Assembly: GCF_000344135.1 (NCBI RefSeq)
Contig: NZ_BAOP01000002.1
Span: 212,672-276,671, forward strand
Source: Gordonia malaquae NBRC 108250
Lineage (GTDB): Bacteria > Actinomycetota > Actinomycetes > Mycobacteriales > Mycobacteriaceae
DNA: 64,000 nucleotides
Direction: 5' to 3'
The notes beneath the pieces are model-generated. The model was not told the origin of the DNA. It did no database searches and saw nothing but the letters and a program-made list of their open reading frames with translations. Below, one piece after another: positions 35,685 to 44,485 of this stretch; position 1 is the stretch's first letter, and the number at the start of each line of letters is the position of its first letter. The position numbers were made by a program, and so were the translations under genes.

Positions 35685-36430
35685 CGGGCTACCTCTCGGT
35701 CGGTGGTTCGGGTTCTGTCTCGGGGGACGATCGGGAGTCCGGCCGCCCACAGGCGGATGCCGTGGATGCGGATGCGCGCCGCGACCATCCACGGTGCGAA
35801 CGGAGACGTCAGATTCGCCATGAGCACCGCGGGAACAGTGGCAGGCCTGGCTCGTCCGGTCATCGTGGCGGTGAACGGCGGCATTCCCGGACGCTCCAAC
35901 ACCACCGCGACCGACACCCGCCCGTCCGCGGTCGGTTCGGGCAGGCGCAGACGGTAGTCGCCGTCCACATCGTTGAAGGGCGAGACGTAGAAGTCCTTGG
36001 CGACCGTCGCACGGCCGCCCTCGTCGGTACGCACCACGTAGCAGTGACGTCCGCCGTAGGTGTTGTGGACCTCGGCGACCACGTACTCGAGACGGCCCGC
36101 CCGATCGTGGCACCAGTAGACGCTCAGCGGATTGAACGTGTAGCCGGCCACACGCGGGGACAGCAGTGCGGTGACCCGGCCGGTCGGCGCGGGCACGCCC
36201 AGTGCGCGCACGGCGTCGTCGAGCTTGGCACGCAGACTCTCGTGCGGTCCGGTCTCACGAGCGAAATGGTCGGCGGCGGCGAACCGCGCGAGTCCGCGCA
36301 CGCCGAACGGCAACCTCGGCAGTCCGTCGAGGTCGACGAGCCACTGCAGACTGCGGTGGGTGAACCTGTGATCCACCGGCGATCGGCGGATGTGCGAGAT
36401 CCGCACCGGAACGATCTGTGCGCGGGTCAT
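35681..36430 (-). CDS. DUF1365 family protein (Rv0448c-like)
   Basis: A 249-residue protein of DUF1365. Features include RRSPVDHRFTHRSLQWLVDLD near the start, PRVAGYTFNPLSVYWCHD, EVHNTYGGRHCYVV and KDFYVSPFNDVDGDY. The family regularly sits between an amine-oxidase-like enzyme and a CFA synthase and is thought to help make modified fatty acids. The ATG at 36430 overlaps the oxidase stop by 4 nt. It is cytoplasmic by sequence. Confidence 0.85.
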   Translation of the reverse strand: MTRAQIVPVRISHIRRSPVDHRFTHRSLQWLVDLDGLPRLPFGVRGLARFAAADHFARETGPHESLRAKLDDAVRALGVPAPTGRVTALLSPRVAGYTFNPLSVYWCHDRAGRLEYVVAEVHNTYGGRHCYVVRTDEGGRATVAKDFYVSPFNDVDGDYRLRLPEPTADGRVSVAVVLERPGMPPFTATMTGRARPATVPAVLMANLTSPFAPWMVAARIRIHGIRLWAAGLPIVPRDRTRTTDREVAR

Positions 36431-37749
36431 CGCACCGCTCCGGCGAGGAGATCGTCGCCTGCTCGGCCCCAGCGTCCACCGAACCGGACAGCAGCCGACG
36501 CGCCCGCCGACGCGCCGTCTTCGTGGAATCCCCACCCGTGGTAGGCGCCGGCGAATGCGACCCGCGGCGTGTCCACCTCGGCGAGGCGCTGCTGCGCCGA
36601 CACGGACTCGACGTCGTAGACCGGGTGCTCGTACGTCATCTCGGCGACGACGGTGGACGGGTCGACGAGGTCGGTGCGCCCCATCGTGACCAGGGCTCGT
36701 TCCGGGCCGTCGGGCAGCCGCATCAGGCGTGTCAGGTCGTAGGTCACGGCGACCTCGTCGCCGTCGGTCCGAATCTGGTAGTTCCAGGATGCGCGAGCCC
36801 GTTTCGCCTTCGGGAGGAGACTCTCGTCGGTGTGCAGCACGGCGTGCTTCGATGCGTAGCGCATCGCACCGAGCACGGTGCGCTGCGCGTCCGACGGCTG
36901 CTCGAGAAGCGCTAGCGCCTGATGCGGATGGGTCGCGACGATCGCCGCGTCGTAGACGTCCGTGGCGGTCGCGGTCCGGACGACGACACCGTCTGTGTCT
37001 TCGCGCAAGGCGATGACCGGCGACGACGTGCGCACGGCTCCGCCGGACTCGGTGATGCCGCGAGAGACAGCCTGAACGTAGGTGTCCGAGCCGCCGACGA
37101 CCGTCCGCCAGGTGGGAGACCCGAACACCGTGAGCATTCCGTGGTGATCGAGGAAGGCGAACAGGTAGCGCGCCGGGTAATCGGCTGCGGTGGCAGAGTC
37201 GCACGACCAGACCGCCGCAACCAGCGGGAGCAGGAAATTGTCGACGAAATAGTCCGACAGGTCTGCCGTCCGGACGAAACTGCTGAGCGGGACGTCGTCT
37301 GACGGGTGGTCGAGAACCTCGCGGGCGAGGGCGTGGAAGCGCTTCACTTCCGCGAGCATCCGGAGATGGCGGATGCTCAGCGCGTTGCGGATGCTCGGGA
37401 AGAGACCTCCGACGCCGAGCGCACCGGCGTATTCCAGGCCGGTGACCTCGGACGAGACCGACATCGACATGTCGGTCTCCTGGGTGGGCACGCCGAGTTC
37501 GTCGAACAGTCGCAACAGCGTCGGGTACGTCCGGTCGTTGTGGACGATGAACCCGGTGTCGACGTTGTGGACGCGGCCGTCCGAGGTGGGAAGCTGCTGG
37601 GTGTGGGCGTGTCCGCCGAGCCGACCGTCCGCTTCGATCAGCGTGACGACGTGCTCGTGGGAGAGGAGATGAGCCGAGGTCAGACCCGCGACGCCGCTGC
37701 CGATCACGGCGATGGAGGACCCTGGCGAGAGTGGTTTCGGAGTGTTCAC
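36427..37749 (-). CDS. FAD-dependent amine-oxidase-like enzyme (Rv0449c-like)
   Basis: A 440-residue flavoprotein. It has the dinucleotide fold VIGSGVAGLTSAHLLS, then DTGFIVHNDRTYP and an FAD-closing FAGAYHGWGFHEDG. It resembles NAD(P)-binding amine oxidases linked to CFA synthases, probably a lipid desaturase or oxidoreductase rather than a true amine oxidase. It starts with GTG only 7 nt after the -10 of a predicted SigK promoter, with no Shine-Dalgarno, so a leaderless mRNA is likely. It heads the five-gene operon to rskA. Confidence 0.85.
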   Translation of the reverse strand: MNTPKPLSPGSSIAVIGSGVAGLTSAHLLSHEHVVTLIEADGRLGGHAHTQQLPTSDGRVHNVDTGFIVHNDRTYPTLLRLFDELGVPTQETDMSMSVSSEVTGLEYAGALGVGGLFPSIRNALSIRHLRMLAEVKRFHALAREVLDHPSDDVPLSSFVRTADLSDYFVDNFLLPLVAAVWSCDSATAADYPARYLFAFLDHHGMLTVFGSPTWRTVVGGSDTYVQAVSRGITESGGAVRTSSPVIALREDTDGVVVRTATATDVYDAAIVATHPHQALALLEQPSDAQRTVLGAMRYASKHAVLHTDESLLPKAKRARASWNYQIRTDGDEVAVTYDLTRLMRLPDGPERALVTMGRTDLVDPSTVVAEMTYEHPVYDVESVSAQQRLAEVDTPRVAFAGAYHGWGFHEDGASAGASAAVRFGGRWGRAGDDLLAGAVR

Positions 37750-37756
37750 GCTAGGC

Positions 37757-37783
37757 GTTCGGAGCCGGGCGGGAATCGGATGG
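37757..37783 (-). promoter_or_regulatory. SigK-type promoter of the oxidase-ufaA1-sigK-rskA operon
   Basis: On the minus strand: CCATCC (37783-37778), 15-nt spacer, CCGAAC (37762-37757). This is near the SigK consensus CCATCC/CCGAAT as I recall it for mycobacteria. The GTG start follows after 7 nt. Confidence 0.75.
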
Positions 37784-37812
37784 GTCCGATCTCCGCCCGG
37801 CCCCGGACGCCG

Positions 37813-39156
37813 TCAGCGACCCAGCTGGTGTCGCAACGACTCCTCGAGGGTGGCGTGTCGGAATCGGTGCCCGACGTCGTCGAGCGCACGATTGTCGACG
37901 TGCTGGTCGGCGGCCGCCAGTTCGCGGACTCCCTGCCGGCCCAGGAGCAGCGCCGGCCCGAACTCGGGAACGGGAAGCACCGCCGGACGATGGAGCACCC
38001 GCCCGAGCGTCTTCGCGTACTCCCGGCCAGTGACCGGCGCCGGCGCGACCGCGTTGACCGGGCCGTCGAGGCGGTCGTCGAACAGCGCACGCAGGTAGAC
38101 GTCGACGAGGTCGTCGAGATCGATCCACGACAGCCACTGGCTGCCGTCGCCGATGGGCCCGCCGAGGCCTGCGGCGAAGATCGGGCGCTGCAGGCGTAGC
38201 GTCCCGCCCGTCGGACTCTGCACGATGCCGGTCCGCACTTGAACGGTTCGGATGCCCGGCACCCTGGCCGCGTGCTCCCAGTCGCCGACGACGTCGGCGA
38301 GGAAGCCGCCGCCCTTCGACGACGATTCGGTGAGCACCTCGTCCGGTCGGGCGTACCCGTAGAAACCGATGGCCGAAGCGGAGACGAAGGTCCGGACCGT
38401 GGACGAAGCCGCGGCGGCCTGTGCGAGCAGCCGCGTCGGCTCCACTCGGGAGTCGCGGATCTTCGCCTTGTGCGAGTCGGTGAACCGGCCGGCGATCGGC
38501 GCCCCGGCCAGATGGACCACCGCGTCGACTCCGGCGAACAGGTCGGACGCCGGCGCGGCCGGATCCCATGCGCGCACATCGTCCCCGTGCCCGTCGTGCG
38601 CGTGCCGGTCGAGCCGGATCACCCGGTGTCCGCCGGTGGTGAGGAAGGCGCACAACGCGGAACCGACCATCCCGGAGGCCCCGGACACCGCGATGACCGA
38701 CGGCGCGAAACCCCTCTCCCGCGCCGTGTGGTGCGACGAGAGGTCGTCGGCCACCTGCCGGTGGCGATACTCGAATGTCGGGCGCAGCAGTGCTGCGGGC
38801 ACCGCGGTGTGAACGCGGTCGACCATCACTGTCCGGCCGTCCGGTGCCTCCCGGAAGTCGTGCACGTGGCGCCACGGTCCGGCGAGGGACGGCGGGATGC
38901 TTGTCACCCCGTCGACGACGCGCTCGTCGACGAACCGGTGCGGCGGTGAGTAGTCGGACCCGACGTGCTGCGCCTGCCAGCGCAGCCCGCCGGGCAGGCC
39001 GAGCACCGCCCGACCGTCCGCGAGCGAGTCGGCTTCGCTCATCGCGTGCATCGGCTGCCACGGCGGCAGCAGCCGACGGAGCGCGCCGGGCCTTCCGAAC
39101 CAGGCGAACACCTCATCGATCGACGCGTCGACAGTGCTTGTGAACTCGATGCCCAT
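37813..39156 (-). CDS. fusion of SRPBCC domain and TIGR01777 NAD-binding epimerase domain
   Basis: A 447-residue protein. Residues 1-140 form an SRPBCC-type lipid/ligand domain (EFTSTVDASIDEVFAWFGRPGALRRLLPPW). A short-chain Rossmann region follows (AVSGASGMVGSALCAFL, then HLAGAPIAGRFTDSHKAKIRDSR and SASAIGFYG). TIGR01777 proteins are epimerase-like, and this fused form is common in actinobacteria. The gene lies between the fasciclin gene (46 nt upstream) and the oxidase promoter, so it may be transcribed from the fasciclin SigK promoter. Its role is unknown. Confidence 0.82.
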   Translation of the reverse strand: MGIEFTSTVDASIDEVFAWFGRPGALRRLLPPWQPMHAMSEADSLADGRAVLGLPGGLRWQAQHVGSDYSPPHRFVDERVVDGVTSIPPSLAGPWRHVHDFREAPDGRTVMVDRVHTAVPAALLRPTFEYRHRQVADDLSSHHTARERGFAPSVIAVSGASGMVGSALCAFLTTGGHRVIRLDRHAHDGHGDDVRAWDPAAPASDLFAGVDAVVHLAGAPIAGRFTDSHKAKIRDSRVEPTRLLAQAAAASSTVRTFVSASAIGFYGYARPDEVLTESSSKGGGFLADVVGDWEHAARVPGIRTVQVRTGIVQSPTGGTLRLQRPIFAAGLGGPIGDGSQWLSWIDLDDLVDVYLRALFDDRLDGPVNAVAPAPVTGREYAKTLGRVLHRPAVLPVPEFGPALLLGRQGVRELAAADQHVDNRALDDVGHRFRHATLEESLRHQLGR

Positions 39157-39202
39157 GGACTCCAGCCTGCTCGTGGAAACGGTGGGGCGCCACCTGTGGT
39201 GG

Positions 39203-39871
39203 TTACTTCTTCGCCGGGGGCATGAGCACCTGGTCGATGAGGTAGACGGTCGCGTTGGCGGTGCGGACGCCGCCGCAGATCACGTTCGCGCCGTTCACCT
39301 TCAGATCGTCGCCGCTTCCGGTCACCTCGAGAGTGGAGCCTTCAACGGTCTTGTGTTCTCCCGCGACCTTGGACGGTGATGCCTGCCCGCTGACCACGTG
39401 GTACGTCAGCAGCGACTTGAGGCCTGCGTCGTCGGTCTTGAGCGCGTCGAGAGTGTCCGCGGGAACCCTCTTGAAGGCGTCGTCGACCGGCGCGAAGACG
39501 GTGAACTCGCCGCCGTTGAGGGTGTCGACGAGGTTCACGTCCGGGTTCAGCTTGCCGGACACCGCTGACGTCAACGTGGTCAGCAGAGGGTTGTTCGACG
39601 CTGCGACGGCGACCGGTTCGGTGGACATTCCAGTCACCGATCCCGGGCCCGTCGGCACCTTCTCCGCGTAAGCGGCGCAGCCGGGACCGACGAGGTCGGC
39701 CGCAGGATCGGCCATCGTCCCCGACGTCGCCATCGCGGTCGACGTCATCGCCGCCGAGTCGGTGGCTTCCGTGGACGAGTCGTCGCTCGAACACGCTGCC
39801 ATGGTCGCCGTGAGTGCGATCGCGAAGCCCATCGCGGCGATCTTCGCTCCGGTCGTCTGCTTGATGCTCAT
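39203..39871 (-). CDS. fasciclin-domain lipoprotein (MPT83/MPT70-like)
   Basis: A 222-residue secreted lipoprotein. The signal peptide ends MAAC with lipid Cys27 and is followed by a Ser/Thr/Ala-rich linker. A FAS1 domain spans about 85-220 ([26 protein letters not shown] and the closing [13 protein letters not shown]). It corresponds to the SigK-controlled antigens MPT83/MPT70 of M. tuberculosis, though only one paralogue is present here. GGAG lies before the ATG. A SigK promoter 62 nt upstream of the start supports regulation. Confidence 0.88.
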   Translation of the reverse strand: MSIKQTTGAKIAAMGFAIALTATMAACSSDDSSTEATDSAAMTSTAMATSGTMADPAADLVGPGCAAYAEKVPTGPGSVTGMSTEPVAVAASNNPLLTTLTSAVSGKLNPDVNLVDTLNGGEFTVFAPVDDAFKRVPADTLDALKTDDAGLKSLLTYHVVSGQASPSKVAGEHKTVEGSTLEVTGSGDDLKVNGANVICGGVRTANATVYLIDQVLMPPAKK

Positions 39872-39932
39872 CGGTTCTCCTATGTCATTGATCCACGGCC
39901 CGTCGCCGAGATCAGCTGGTGTGACAGGAGCC

Positions 39933-39959
39933 ATTCGGAACCGCCCGGTGATCGGATGG
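39933..39959 (-). promoter_or_regulatory. SigK-type promoter of the fasciclin gene
   Basis: On the minus strand: CCATCC (39959-39954), 15-nt spacer, CCGAAT (39938-39933). The leader to the ATG at 39871 is about 55 nt and contains GGAG. Spacer length equals the two neighbouring promoters. Confidence 0.8.
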
Positions 39960-39975
39960 GTGCGAATTCTCCAAC

Positions 39976-40002
39976 CCATCCGAGACGCCGCCCGTGCCGA
40001 AT
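39976..40002 (+). promoter_or_regulatory. SigK-type promoter of dipZ
   Basis: On the plus strand: CCATCC (39976-39981), 15-nt spacer, CCGAAT (39997-40002). The dipZ ATG begins 7 nt later at 40010, implying a leaderless mRNA. It is divergent from, and 16 nt away from, the fasciclin promoter. Confidence 0.8.
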
Positions 40003-40009
40003 GCCGACC

Positions 40010-41746
40010 ATGTACACAGTCGTGCTCATCGGATTCGTCGGCGGCCTGATCACCGGCATCTCTCCGTGCATCCTCCCCGTCCTCCCCGTGATCTTCTTCT
40101 CCGGCGCGCAGAGCTCCCGTGAGACGGCCGATCCCGATTCCGACGCTCCAGACAGCTCTCCGAGGAAGCGTTTCGAGGAGACCTCTCGCCCGTACCGGGT
40201 GATAGCGGGGTTGGTGGTCAGTTTCGCGACGGTGACCCTGGTCGGTTCGAGCCTGCTGTCACTGCTCCGACTGCCGCAGGACACGTTCCGGTGGGCGGGC
40301 TTGATCGTCCTGACGACCATCGGCGTGGGCCTGATCTTCCCGGCCGTCGAACGGCTGCTCGAGAAACCGTTCTCGCGACTGCCGACGCGACAGGTCGGAG
40401 CGAACAAGTCGGGGTTCGGTCTCGGCCTGGCCCTCGGCGTCCTCTACGTGCCGTGTGCAGGGCCGGTCCTGGCTGCCATCGTCGTCGCCGGAGCCACCGG
40501 CGAGATCGGACTGCAGACGGTCGCCTTGACCCTGGCGTTCGCGCTCGGCGCCGCTCTCCCACTGCTGGTCTTCGCGCTCGCCGGGCGGCGGATCGTCGAA
40601 CGTGTGTCGGCGTTCCGACGCCGTCAGCGCGGTATCCGAATCGCGGGCGGCGTGATGATGATCGGACTGGCCGTCGCACTCGTGCTCGATGTCCCGGCTG
40701 CTTTGCAGAGAGCCATTCCCGACTACGCAGGGACGTTGCAGGACTCGGTCGGGGGCGCGGACGACTTGACGTCGCGGCTCCAGCTCGGCGGCATAGTCAC
40801 CGATGAGAATCGAGAGCTGTCCAAATGCGACGACGGCGCCGAGGAGCTTCAGAGCTGTGGCCGGGCGCCCGCGCTGTCCGGGATCAGCGAATGGTTCAAT
40901 ACCCCGGACGGTGCGCCTCTCCAGCTCGACAACCTTCGCGGCAAGGTTGTGCTCATCGACTTCTGGGCGTACTCGTGCATCAACTGCCAGCGATCGATCC
41001 CGCACGTCGTGGACTGGTACGACAAGTACCGTGCCAGCGGCCTCGAGGTTATCGGCGTCCACACACCCGAGTACGCGTTCGAGAAAGTCCCGTCCAATGT
41101 GTCCGCCGCAGCGCGTCGCCTCGGCATCTCGTACCCGATCGCACTGGACCCGTCGTTCTCGACGTGGACGGCGTATCGGAACAGTTACTGGCCTGCCCAG
41201 TACTTGATCGACGCTACCGGCACCGTCCGCCACATCGAGTTCGGCGAGGGCGGCTACGCGACCTCCGAACGTCTCATTCGTGAGCTGCTGACCCAGGCCC
41301 GTCCGGGGGTCTCCCTTCCGGACTCGTCCGAGCGGGACGACACCACCCCGACCGACCCGACCACACCGGAGACGTATCTCGGCGTCGGCAAGGTGGTCAA
41401 CTTCGCGGGCGGCGGGAAGTACGAGGCCGGGACCGGTTCATTCACGGTGCCGGGCGATCAGGCGGCCGACTCGTTCGCGTTGAACGGTCGATGGACGCTC
41501 GACTATCAGGGCGCCACCGCGGTGGCCGACTCGTCGATCTCACTGCGCTACCGCGCGAAGAACGTGTTCATCGTCGCCGGCGGCACCGGAACCCTGCGCG
41601 TGACCCGCGACGGGGTCACGTCGACGGTCCCGATCGAGGGTCCTCCGACGCTCCACCAGATCGTGTCGACCGCGGGCAGCGACAGCGGCCGGGTCGACGT
41701 GTCCGTCCCGGACGGACTGCAGGTGTACTCGTTCACCTACGGCTGA
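40010..41746 (+). CDS. dipZ: DipZ, membrane thiol-disulfide/cytochrome c biogenesis-like protein
   Basis: A 578-residue protein. An N-terminal CcdA-like membrane part (about 1-230, [25 protein letters not shown]) passes electrons to an exported thioredoxin-like domain with CxxC at Cys323 and Cys326 (YSCINCQ). A C-terminal beta-sandwich domain (about 450-578) resembles the carbohydrate-binding-like part of M. tuberculosis DipZ. The start at 40010 is chosen for promoter spacing; a frame opening upstream at 39956 would lie inside the promoter. In mycobacteria dipZ sits between mpt83 and mpt70 and is in the SigK regulon. Confidence 0.9.
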   Translation: MYTVVLIGFVGGLITGISPCILPVLPVIFFSGAQSSRETADPDSDAPDSSPRKRFEETSRPYRVIAGLVVSFATVTLVGSSLLSLLRLPQDTFRWAGLIVLTTIGVGLIFPAVERLLEKPFSRLPTRQVGANKSGFGLGLALGVLYVPCAGPVLAAIVVAGATGEIGLQTVALTLAFALGAALPLLVFALAGRRIVERVSAFRRRQRGIRIAGGVMMIGLAVALVLDVPAALQRAIPDYAGTLQDSVGGADDLTSRLQLGGIVTDENRELSKCDDGAEELQSCGRAPALSGISEWFNTPDGAPLQLDNLRGKVVLIDFWAYSCINCQRSIPHVVDWYDKYRASGLEVIGVHTPEYAFEKVPSNVSAAARRLGISYPIALDPSFSTWTAYRNSYWPAQYLIDATGTVRHIEFGEGGYATSERLIRELLTQARPGVSLPDSSERDDTTPTDPTTPETYLGVGKVVNFAGGGKYEAGTGSFTVPGDQAADSFALNGRWTLDYQGATAVADSSISLRYRAKNVFIVAGGTGTLRVTRDGVTSTVPIEGPPTLHQIVSTAGSDSGRVDVSVPDGLQVYSFTYG

Positions 41747-42631
41747 TCAGTCGGCCACCGTGTGAGGCAGCTTCACCGACCCAGCGGCGACTTTCGCCGG
41801 ACGCGACGGCGGCGGGACGACGGGGCCGACGTCGCCGTCGGGTGCGGTGTCGAGGTCGACGAACACGGGCGCATGGTCGCTCGGCTTGGTGCCCTTGCGG
41901 GCCTTCCGGTCCACCCACGAGGCCTGGACGCGTTCGGCGATCGGGGCTCCCGCGAGGATCAGGTCGATTCGCATTCCGAGGTCCTTGTGGAACATCCCCG
42001 CGCGATAGTCCCAGTAGGTGTAGATGCGCTCGTCGGGCCAGCGGTCGCGCATCACGTCGTGCAGGCCGAGCGCCTCGAGCGCGGCGAGTGCGTCACGTTC
42101 GCGCGGAGTCACATGGGTATGGCCGACGAACGCCGACGGGTCGAACGCATCGGTGTCCGTGGGGATGATGTTGTAGTCACCGCAGATCATCGTCGTCTCG
42201 GCTTCGTCGGCGATGCTCGCGCGGAGCGCTTCGAGCCAGTTCAGCTTGTACTCGTAGTGATCCGAGTCGACCTCGCGGCCGTTCGGCACGTACAGGGAGT
42301 GGACGCGGACGCCCGAACACACCGCGGAGATCGCGCGCCCTTCGGGGGCTCCTGCCGGATCGGGGAAACCGGGCGCACCGGGAAACGCGACGCGCACGTC
42401 GTCGAGTCCCACCTTGCTGAGCAGGGCGACACCGTTCCACTGCCCCTGGCCCGCATGTGCGAACTCGTATCCGCGCGAGGCCAACTCGTCACCGAGTTCG
42501 GCGGCGAACGCCTCGTCGGACACCTTGGTCTCCTGCAAGCAGACGACATCGGGTTTCCGCTCGTCGAGCCACGGCAACAGCCGAGGCACTCGCTGCTTCA
42601 CCGAGTTCACATTCCAAGTCGCAACACGCAT
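41747..42631 (-). CDS. xthA: exonuclease III family AP endonuclease
   Basis: A 294-residue DNase I-fold enzyme for base excision repair at abasic sites. Motifs in order: ATWNVNSVKQR (N for metal), LQETK (E), YVPNG, GDYNIIPTD (the D-x-N pair) and KPSDHAPVFVD with the catalytic Asp-His. The ATG at 42631 starts exactly at the first strand; upstream extensions are unlikely. A 27-residue Pro-rich tail after SDHAP is longer than in E. coli XthA. It converges with dipZ with no spacer. Confidence 0.86.
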   Translation of the reverse strand: MRVATWNVNSVKQRVPRLLPWLDERKPDVVCLQETKVSDEAFAAELGDELASRGYEFAHAGQGQWNGVALLSKVGLDDVRVAFPGAPGFPDPAGAPEGRAISAVCSGVRVHSLYVPNGREVDSDHYEYKLNWLEALRASIADEAETTMICGDYNIIPTDTDAFDPSAFVGHTHVTPRERDALAALEALGLHDVMRDRWPDERIYTYWDYRAGMFHKDLGMRIDLILAGAPIAERVQASWVDRKARKGTKPSDHAPVFVDLDTAPDGDVGPVVPPPSRPAKVAAGSVKLPHTVAD

Positions 42632-42729
42632 GCCGACCACCGTAGTCGTCGGTCCGACGGCACCCGTGCACGCGACGTCGAGACCGGCGAACCTTCCACG
42701 TCGGGTGTAATCCATGCCACAGTGGACAC

Positions 42730-44337
42730 GTGCCGACCGCCCTGCCACACCGTGACGTGATCGCCGCCTCGTGGCGGCGGGTCCAGTCGTCCGGGTTGCT
42801 CCCCGACGACCGACCCGAGCCCGTCCTGTCGGACATCGCGTCCGCCGATCCCCTGCTCGACGCCGCCCGCCCAGTGCTGGCTCGCGCAGCCGAGGTGCTC
42901 AGCGGGACGTCCACCGCGCTGCTGCTCGTCGACAGTCAGAGCCGGATGGTGGCACGCGTGTCGTCGGACTCGACGCTCGAACGGAGTCTCGAGGACATCG
43001 GGGCGATCGACGGCGCGTCGTTCCACGAAGAGGCGATGGGAACCACTGCACTCGGTACGACCGCCGAAGTCCGGGGCGACGTCATCATCAACAGCGGCGA
43101 GCACTACCTGGAGCAGTTCCGGTCTCTGAGCTGCTTCGGCAGACCGATCATCCATCCCGCGACCCGTCGCGTGGCAGGCATCATCTGCATGACTGAGGTC
43201 GCCGACCGGATCAACCCGCTGTCAGTCCCACTCGTGCGCGGACTGGTCGACGACATCGCCGACCGACTCCTCAGCCGTTCGCACGCCGAGCACCGCACGG
43301 TGATCGCCGCATTCGAACAGGCGTCTGCCCGACGCGACTACGCCGTCGCGGCCGTCGGCGACGATCTCCAACTCACCAACGCTCTGGCTGCGGGGCTGCT
43401 CGCCCCTGCCGACTTCGGCACCCTTCGTCTCCTGCTCCACGATCGCCTCACGCCGTCCACGATCACCCTCGTCTCCGGTGCGGTGGCCCAGATAGCGATC
43501 GACCGGATTCCCGGTGTAGCGCACGCAGCCGTGTTCCGTCTGCGCCCGGAGGTCGGATCGGCGCCCGCGGTGTCCCTCACAGTGCCAGTCGCCGTCGGGG
43601 CGACCACTGCTGTCTGCGGCGAGCCGGGGACAGGCCGATCGACGCGAGCTCGCGCCTGCCTTGCCGACGACCGGGTGACGGTCGTCGACGTGGCCGCGGC
43701 CATTCTCGACGGCTCCCCGGTCGACGTGACGGCCGTCCTGCGGCAGGCTCGACTGTCGGGCAACGGGGTGATCTTCGACGACGCGGACCTCCTCGACGAC
43801 AGGTCGCTGCGGCTCATGCACTCGGCTGTCGCGGCGAACAGCCCTTCCGATCCTCCGATCGTCGTCGTCACCGGACCTGGAGAATCACTCGCCCCGACTG
43901 CCGCCGCGCTGACGGCGTGCTGCGGACGACGCATCGTCCTGACTCCACTACGCGAAAGGCTCACCGAACTCGCGGCGCTGGGGCAGGAGGCACTCGCCGG
44001 AATAGACCCACGCCTGGACCTCGGATCCGACGCCGCCGATGCACTCGTCTGTCAGGAATGGCCCGGGAATCTCACTGAACTGACCAACGTCCTCCGACGG
44101 GCAGCCGACGCGTCGGCTGCCCGCGGCTCACGCACGGTCGCTTCGATCGACCTTCCCGTCGGGTATCGGTCGTCGACTCGCGCGTCGAAGTTGATGGGAC
44201 TCGAGCAGGCCGAACGTCAGGCGATCGTGGCGGCGCTGGCCGCTGCGGAGGGCAACAAGAGCACTGCGGCAAGAGCTCTCGGCATCAGCAGGACAACGCT
44301 GTACGCCCGCATCCGGGCGCTCGGAATAATCGGCTGA
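42730..44337 (+). CDS. AcoR-type GAF/Fis transcriptional regulator, sigma-54 independent
   Basis: A 535-residue regulator: a GAF-like sensor (about 20-200, GASFHEEAMGTTALGTTAEVRGD), a degenerate AAA+ centre with a P-loop-like GEPGTGRST, and a Fis-type helix-turn-helix (LAAAEGNKSTAARALGISRTTLYARI). The GAFTGA loop that contacts sigma-54 is absent, in keeping with actinobacteria lacking sigma-54. It starts at GTG (42730) and lies upstream of the aldehyde and alcohol dehydrogenase genes, so alcohol- or diol-responsive activation of these is the likely job. Confidence 0.85.
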   Translation: MPTALPHRDVIAASWRRVQSSGLLPDDRPEPVLSDIASADPLLDAARPVLARAAEVLSGTSTALLLVDSQSRMVARVSSDSTLERSLEDIGAIDGASFHEEAMGTTALGTTAEVRGDVIINSGEHYLEQFRSLSCFGRPIIHPATRRVAGIICMTEVADRINPLSVPLVRGLVDDIADRLLSRSHAEHRTVIAAFEQASARRDYAVAAVGDDLQLTNALAAGLLAPADFGTLRLLLHDRLTPSTITLVSGAVAQIAIDRIPGVAHAAVFRLRPEVGSAPAVSLTVPVAVGATTAVCGEPGTGRSTRARACLADDRVTVVDVAAAILDGSPVDVTAVLRQARLSGNGVIFDDADLLDDRSLRLMHSAVAANSPSDPPIVVVTGPGESLAPTAAALTACCGRRIVLTPLRERLTELAALGQEALAGIDPRLDLGSDAADALVCQEWPGNLTELTNVLRRAADASAARGSRTVASIDLPVGYRSSTRASKLMGLEQAERQAIVAALAAAEGNKSTAARALGISRTTLYARIRALGIIG

Positions 44338-44485
44338 CCTGCACTGATCATCCGTTTTGGCCGTCATTCGAGCACCTGTCCAGAGGTGGTGTTCAGTTTC
44401 CGTACACGGCGGGCGCTCGACCTCATGCGAGAAATGATGTGCGTCACAGTGGCGCGCTTCACACACTCTCGCCAGGAGGTCTCCG

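Noticed and set aside
39956..40009. An 18-codon N-terminal extension of dipZ
   Set aside because: It would lie inside the predicted dipZ promoter, is rich in Arg and Pro, and precedes a normal first membrane helix.
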